Source: Rhizobium hidalgonense (GTDB taxonomy: Bacteria > Pseudomonadota > Alphaproteobacteria > Rhizobiales > Rhizobiaceae). Taken from it: DNA of 36,970 nt. A model generated the notes under the pieces. The model ran no database searches. It worked only from the letters and a program-made list of their open reading frames with translations, and was not told where the DNA came from. A program made the translations under genes and the position numbers. The stretch covers positions 1 through 36,970 of the forward strand of contig NZ_LODW01000071.1 in assembly GCF_002914525.1 (NCBI RefSeq). Reading direction: 5' to 3'. Shown here piece after piece: positions 33,054-36,970 of the stretch (position 1 is the first letter of the stretch; each line of letters begins with the position of its first letter).

Positions 33054-34372
33054 CGGATATTGTTTCTCCCACATCAGGCGTCACCGTCTCCAAGGCGCCG
33101 GCGCGCCGTGATATCGGCATCAAGCGCCGCTACGCCGCCGAGCGCCGGTTCCAGGCCTATGGCATCGCCGCCATCACCTTCGGTCTCGTCTTCCTGTTCA
33201 TCCTGCTGTGGACGGTGATCGGCAAGGGTTACACCGCCTTCCAGCAGACTTCGATCACCCTGCCGATCGAATTCACCGAGAAGACGATCGACCCTGGCAA
33301 TAAGCGTGCGACCGACCCTTCGGTGCTGGTCGCCGCCAACTATCCGGTTCTACTGCGCGACGCGATCGTCAAGCAGCTGAACGTCAACGCCTCGAGCAAG
33401 CCCGAGGTGCGCGATGCCACGGCCATGCTCTCCAAGGGTGCGCCGATCCAGTTGCGCGACATGGTCGTCGCCGATCCGTCGATCATCGGCAAGACGGTCA
33501 ATGTCACGGTGCTCGCCGACGCCAATGTCGACAGCGCCAATAAGGGTCAGATCGACCTGACCGTCGATGAGAAGAACCGCAAGGTCAACGACAAGCAGGT
33601 TGGCTGGATGAACGAGCTGAAGGCGAGCGGGGCTCTGTCCAAGCAGTTCAACACCGGCCTCTTCGTCAACGGCAATTCCAGCCGTCCGGAGGCCGCAGGC
33701 CTCGGCGTCGCCCTCATCGGCTCGCTCTACCTGATGCTGATCGTGCTGGTGCTCGCTCTGCCGATCGGCGTTGCCGCCTCGATCTATCTCGAGGAGTTTG
33801 CGCCGAAGAACAAGCTGACGGATCTGATCGAGGTCAACATCAACAACCTCGCCGCCGTTCCCTCGATCGTCTATGGTCTGCTCGGCCTTTCCGTCTTCAT
33901 CAACTTCGTCGGCCTGCCGCGCTCGGCTTCGCTGGTCGGCGGTCTGGTGCTGACCCTGATGACCCTGCCGACGATCATCATAGCTACGCGCGCCGCACTG
34001 CGCGCCGTGCCGCCGTCGATCCGCGCTGCAGCCCTTGGCCTCGGCGCCTCGAAGATGCAGATGGTGTTCCACCATGTTCTGCCGCTTGCTATGCCCGGCA
34101 TCCTCACAGGCACGATCATCGGCCTGGCGCACGCGCTCGGCGAGACCGCGCCGCTGCTATTGATCGGCATGGTCGCCTTCGTCGCCAACGCGCCGACGAC
34201 ACCGCTCGATCCCTCGACGGCTCTGCCCGTGCAGGTCTATATGTGGGCCAACGAGGCCGAACGGGCCTTCGTCGAGCGTACTTCGGGTGCCATCATCGTC
34301 CTGCTCCTGTTCCTGATCGTCATGAACATGGGCGCCATCCTCTTGCGTCGTCGCTTCGAGCGCCGCTGGTAA
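33050..34372 (+). CDS. pstA: Phosphate ABC transporter permease PstA
   Basis: A 440-residue permease. The start is ATG 33050, overlapping the pstC stop (ATGA), with GGGAG upstream; an upstream start would run through pstC. After the first helix (about 35-58) a large non-membrane insert of about 150 residues (TEKTIDPGNKRATDPS...) precedes the permease domain, as in alphaproteobacterial PstA. The coupling loop is near AALRAVPPSIRAAALGLGASKMQMVFHHVLPLAMPGI. Pairs with PstC to form the channel. Confidence 0.94.
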   Translation: MTDIVSPTSGVTVSKAPARRDIGIKRRYAAERRFQAYGIAAITFGLVFLFILLWTVIGKGYTAFQQTSITLPIEFTEKTIDPGNKRATDPSVLVAANYPVLLRDAIVKQLNVNASSKPEVRDATAMLSKGAPIQLRDMVVADPSIIGKTVNVTVLADANVDSANKGQIDLTVDEKNRKVNDKQVGWMNELKASGALSKQFNTGLFVNGNSSRPEAAGLGVALIGSLYLMLIVLVLALPIGVAASIYLEEFAPKNKLTDLIEVNINNLAAVPSIVYGLLGLSVFINFVGLPRSASLVGGLVLTLMTLPTIIIATRAALRAVPPSIRAAALGLGASKMQMVFHHVLPLAMPGILTGTIIGLAHALGETAPLLLIGMVAFVANAPTTPLDPSTALPVQVYMWANEAERAFVERTSGAIIVLLLFLIVMNMGAILLRRRFERRW

Positions 34373-34388
34373 ACGGAGTTACAAGATC

Positions 34389-35204
34389 ATGAACATGTTG
34401 ACCGAAGCTGCAGTTGAAAAGGCGCTGGATCAGAAGATGAGCACCGTTCCTTATAAGATGATCGGCCAGGACGTCTCGGTATACTACGGCGAGAAGCGCG
34501 CGCTTTTCGATGTAAACCTGAACATCCGCGAAAACACCGTCACCGCGCTGATCGGTCCGTCCGGCTGCGGCAAGTCGACCTTCCTGCGCAGCCTCAACCG
34601 CATGAACGACACGATCGACGGCTGCCGTGTCGCCGGCAAGATCACCCTCGACGGCGACGACATCTATGATCCGGATATCGACGTCGTCGAACTTCGCGCC
34701 CGCGTCGGCATGGTCTTCCAGAAGCCGAACCCGTTCCCGAAGACAATCTATGAAAACGTCTCCTACGGCCCGCGCATCCATGGCCTTGCCAAGTCGAAGG
34801 CCGATCTCGACCAGATCGTCGAGACCAGCCTGCAGCGCGCCGGTCTCTGGAACGAGGTCAAGGACCGCGTGCATGAATCCGGCACCGGCCTGTCGGGCGG
34901 TCAGCAGCAGCGCCTCTGCATTGCGCGTGCCGTCGCCGTCAGCCCCGAAGTCATCCTGATGGACGAGCCCTGCTCGGCGCTCGACCCGATCGCCACCGCC
35001 AAGGTCGAGGAACTGATCCACGAATTGCGCGAGAACTACACGATCGTCATCGTCACCCACTCCATGCAGCAGGCCGCGCGCGTCTCGCAGCGCACCGCCA
35101 TGTTCCACCTCGGCAATCTCGTCGAGGAGAACGACACCGACAAGATGTTCACCAATCCCGACGATCCGCGCACCCAGGACTACATCATGGGCCGCTTCGG
35201 CTGA
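34389..35204 (+). CDS. pstB: Phosphate ABC transporter ATP-binding protein PstB
   Basis: A 271-residue ABC ATPase of standard PstB length. Walker A is GPSGCGKST (56-64), the Q-loop is VGMVFQKPNPFPKTIYENV, the signature LSGGQQQRLCIARAV (168-182), and Walker B VILMDEPCSALDP. The stretch NPFPKTIYENVSYGPRIHG is diagnostic for PstB. The ATG at 34389 follows pstA by 16 bp. It drives phosphate uptake and relays the transport state to PhoR/PhoU. Confidence 0.97.
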   Translation: MNMLTEAAVEKALDQKMSTVPYKMIGQDVSVYYGEKRALFDVNLNIRENTVTALIGPSGCGKSTFLRSLNRMNDTIDGCRVAGKITLDGDDIYDPDIDVVELRARVGMVFQKPNPFPKTIYENVSYGPRIHGLAKSKADLDQIVETSLQRAGLWNEVKDRVHESGTGLSGGQQQRLCIARAVAVSPEVILMDEPCSALDPIATAKVEELIHELRENYTIVIVTHSMQQAARVSQRTAMFHLGNLVEENDTDKMFTNPDDPRTQDYIMGRFG

Positions 35205-35248
35205 TTTTGGCGATACGAAGCTTTCCGTTATTCGAAGGACAAAGCCCC

Positions 35249-35962
35249 ATGGCATCGACACATATCTATTCTGCCTATGATGATGATCTGAAGTTCCTGT
35301 CCAGGCGGATTTCCGAAATGGGCGGCCTGGCCGAGCAGATGGTTGCCGAATCAGTCCGGGCGCTGGTCAACGGCGACACGGCGCTGGCCCAGAAGGTCAT
35401 CTCCGACGACGTGATCCTCGATCACACCGAACGCGAGATCGGCGACAAGGCGATCGTCACCATCGCCCGCCGTCAGCCGATGGCCGCCGATCTGCGCGAA
35501 ATCATGGGTTCGATCCGCATTGCCGCCGATCTCGAACGGGTCGGCGACCTTGGCAAGAACACCGCCAAGCGCGTCATCGCCGTGCAGAGCACCGGCGTTC
35601 CCCGCAAGCTCGCCCGCGGCCTTGAGCATCTGTCCGAGCTGGCGCTCGTCCAACTCAAAGAAGTGCTCGACGTCTACACGACGCGCGCCGCCGACAAGGC
35701 CAGTGCGATCCGCGAGCGCGACAACGAGATCGACGCAATGTACACTTCGCTGTTTCGCGAGCTCTTGACCTACATGATGGAAGATCCGCGCAATATCACC
35801 AGCTGTACGCATCTTCTCTTCTGCGCCAAGAACATCGAGCGCATCGGCGATCACGCCACCAACATCGCCGAGACGATCTATTACATGGCAACCGGCGCCC
35901 AGCCGGAAGGCGACCGTCCGAAGGACGACAGCGCCAACACCGTTGGTGCAGTCACGGAATAA
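35249..35962 (+). CDS. phoU: Phosphate signalling regulator PhoU
   Basis: A 237-residue all-helical protein with two PhoU repeats (about 10-105 and 115-215). The metal-binding motifs are DHTEREIGDKAIVTIARRQPMAADLREI in the first and ERDNEIDAMYTSLFRELL in the second. The start is ATG 35249 with AAGGA 9 nt upstream; the upstream in-frame extension has no support. It links PstSCAB to PhoR and dampens the response when phosphate is plentiful. 44 bp after pstB, same operon. Confidence 0.96.
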   Translation: MASTHIYSAYDDDLKFLSRRISEMGGLAEQMVAESVRALVNGDTALAQKVISDDVILDHTEREIGDKAIVTIARRQPMAADLREIMGSIRIAADLERVGDLGKNTAKRVIAVQSTGVPRKLARGLEHLSELALVQLKEVLDVYTTRAADKASAIRERDNEIDAMYTSLFRELLTYMMEDPRNITSCTHLLFCAKNIERIGDHATNIAETIYYMATGAQPEGDRPKDDSANTVGAVTE

Positions 35963-35979
35963 CCGTCCGCACCCGTCAA

Positions 35980-36008
35980 TTGCGCGCGCGCCAATGTGGG
36001 GCGCGCAA
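35980..36008 (+). terminator. Hairpin between phoU and phoB
   Basis: TTGCGCGC / GCGCGCAA with a 13-nt interior, 18 bp after the phoU stop. No T-run directly follows. It may lower read-through, with phoB also served by its own promoter in the 136-bp gap; I see no clear Pho box there. Confidence 0.5.
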
Positions 36009-36098
36009 AGAGGTCGCAGCCACTTTTCTGATTTTGCGCAGGATGCATTGCTTAAATCATCCCCGGTTTAAGGATCATGCGCGAGGAGACCAATACGC

Positions 36099-36782
36099 AT
36101 GATCCCGAGAGTTGCAGTAGTTGAAGACGAGGAGGCGCTCAGCGTGCTTCTTCGCTACAATCTCGAAGCGGAAGGCTTCGAGGTCGATACCATCCTTCGT
36201 GGCGACGAGGCCGAAATCAGGCTTCAGGAGCGCACACCCGACCTTCTCATCCTCGATTGGATGCTGCCCGGCGTCTCCGGCATCGAGCTTTGCCGGCGCC
36301 TGCGCATGCGGCCGGAAACCGAGCGCCTGCCGATCATCATGCTGACGGCGCGCGGCGAAGAGAGCGAGCGTGTCCGCGGGCTTTCCACAGGAGCCGACGA
36401 TTACGTCGTCAAGCCCTTTTCGACCCCCGAGCTGGTTGCCCGCGTCAAGGCGATGCTGCGCCGCGCCCGCCCCGAGGTGCTGTCGACGGTATTGAAATGC
36501 GGCGATATCGAGCTCGACCGCGAAACCCATCGCGTCCACCGCAAGAGTCGCGAAGTCCGCCTCGGCCCCACCGAATTCCGCCTGCTGGAATTCCTGATGT
36601 CGTCGCCGGGCCGGGTCTTCTCCCGCTCGCAGCTCCTGGATGGCGTCTGGGGCCACGACATCTATGTCGACGAACGCACCGTCGACGTCCATGTCGGCCG
36701 CCTGCGCAAGGCGCTGAATTTCTCCAACATGCAGGACGTCATCCGCACCGTCCGCGGCGCCGGTTATTCGATGGAAGCTTGA
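36099..36782 (+). CDS. phoB: Phosphate regulon response regulator PhoB
   Basis: A 227-residue OmpR-family response regulator. The receiver domain has acidic residues E9-D10-E11, the phosphorylated D53 in LILDWMLPG, T83 and K105 (VVKPF). The winged-helix domain (about 125-227) ends with RTVDVHVGRLRKAL and IRTVRGAGYSME. It binds Pho boxes such as the one before pstS. The ATG at 36099 follows GGAG. Length and motifs match PhoB; the position after phoU makes other OmpR members unlikely. Confidence 0.95.
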   Translation: MIPRVAVVEDEEALSVLLRYNLEAEGFEVDTILRGDEAEIRLQERTPDLLILDWMLPGVSGIELCRRLRMRPETERLPIIMLTARGEESERVRGLSTGADDYVVKPFSTPELVARVKAMLRRARPEVLSTVLKCGDIELDRETHRVHRKSREVRLGPTEFRLLEFLMSSPGRVFSRSQLLDGVWGHDIYVDERTVDVHVGRLRKALNFSNMQDVIRTVRGAGYSMEA

Positions 36783-36970
36783 GGCTGAGGGAGTGCGTGG
36801 TCGGCGTTCCCGCCTGCACAGCCTTTCCCACGCCCTTTCATCGCACCGGCGCGGCGTATGAGCCGGCACCGCCTTTCCTCCGTCATCCAGGCACCACCTC
36901 TCCTCCGTCATCCCAGGGCTTGACCCACTGCTGTCCGGTTTAAATTTGGTGGACAAGGCGCACGGTGTTG
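36783..36970. other. Intergenic end region with partial palindrome copies
   Basis: After phoB, two CCTCCGTCATCC-like units (about 36879 and 36902) occur. The second continues with CAGGGCTTGACCC, a damaged copy of the palindrome family seen at 9300 and 9495. At 36932-36955 TGTCC and GGACA are inverted around an AT-rich middle, possibly the edge of another repeat or insertion element beyond the window. No gene seen. Confidence 0.5.

Noticed and set aside
1..36970. CRISPR array, prophage or complete insertion sequence
   Set aside because: No regularly spaced repeats, no integrase, capsid or transposase genes were seen; the repeats present are short intergenic palindromes.

Overview
The window looks like a chromosomal segment of a fast-growing rhizobium (Rhizobium leguminosarum / R. 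etli type, Alphaproteobacteria). The grounds are high GC, strong alphaproteobacterial codon bias, a phoR-pstSCAB-phoU-phoB order, a complete OsmF-type osmoprotectant importer, sugar ABC operons and rhizobial intergenic palindromes. This assignment is inferred from gene content; no database was searched. It reads as ordinary backbone plus catabolic accessory operons, with no phage, plasmid or CRISPR signal and no complete insertion sequence.

Layout. (1) 134-6857, minus strand: osmF-yehY-yehX-yehW osmoprotectant importer, followed by a glyoxalase-like VOC protein and a GH2 beta-mannosidase. (2) 7279-9230, plus strand: a LysR regulator with two N-terminal helix-turn-helix units, overlapping a CutC-family gene. 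(3) 9554-18944: a sugar-acid locus. Minus-strand genes encode a UxaA-family dehydratase, an aldo/keto reductase, an L-fucose mutarotase (FucU), a ribose-type ABC importer (binding protein, double ATPase, permease) and a zinc alcohol dehydrogenase. A divergent GntR/FCD regulator has two winged-helix units. Together they suggest non-phosphorylating oxidation of L-fucose or a similar sugar. Both promoter regions share a 21/25 matching motif, probably the operator. (4) 19028-24767: a BacA/SbmA-type ABC exporter, a small membrane protein, a P-loop kinase-like protein, a DHA2 drug exporter and two small secreted proteins. (5) tRNA-Thr(CGU) with its promoter, a nitronate monooxygenase behind a perfect palindrome, and a single-pass membrane protein of unknown role. 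(6) 27714-36782: the phosphate region, with polyphosphate kinase 2 divergent from phoR, then a Pho-box promoter and pstS-pstC-pstA-pstB-phoU-phoB.

How the genes work together. In region 6 PhoR/PhoB senses phosphate limitation through PstSCAB and PhoU, and PPK2 next door makes or uses polyphosphate. In region 3 the importer, mutarotase, sugar dehydrogenase and acid dehydratase form a plausible uptake-to-keto-acid route, but no lactonase or aldolase is present here. In three ABC systems of the window a strong hairpin lies directly after the binding-protein gene, which would favour excess binding protein over membrane components. No clearly new multi-gene system was found. The best leads are the two regulators with duplicated DNA-binding domains, the shared operator, the paired palindromes with compensatory changes, and a 17-bp direct repeat before the sugar ATPase.
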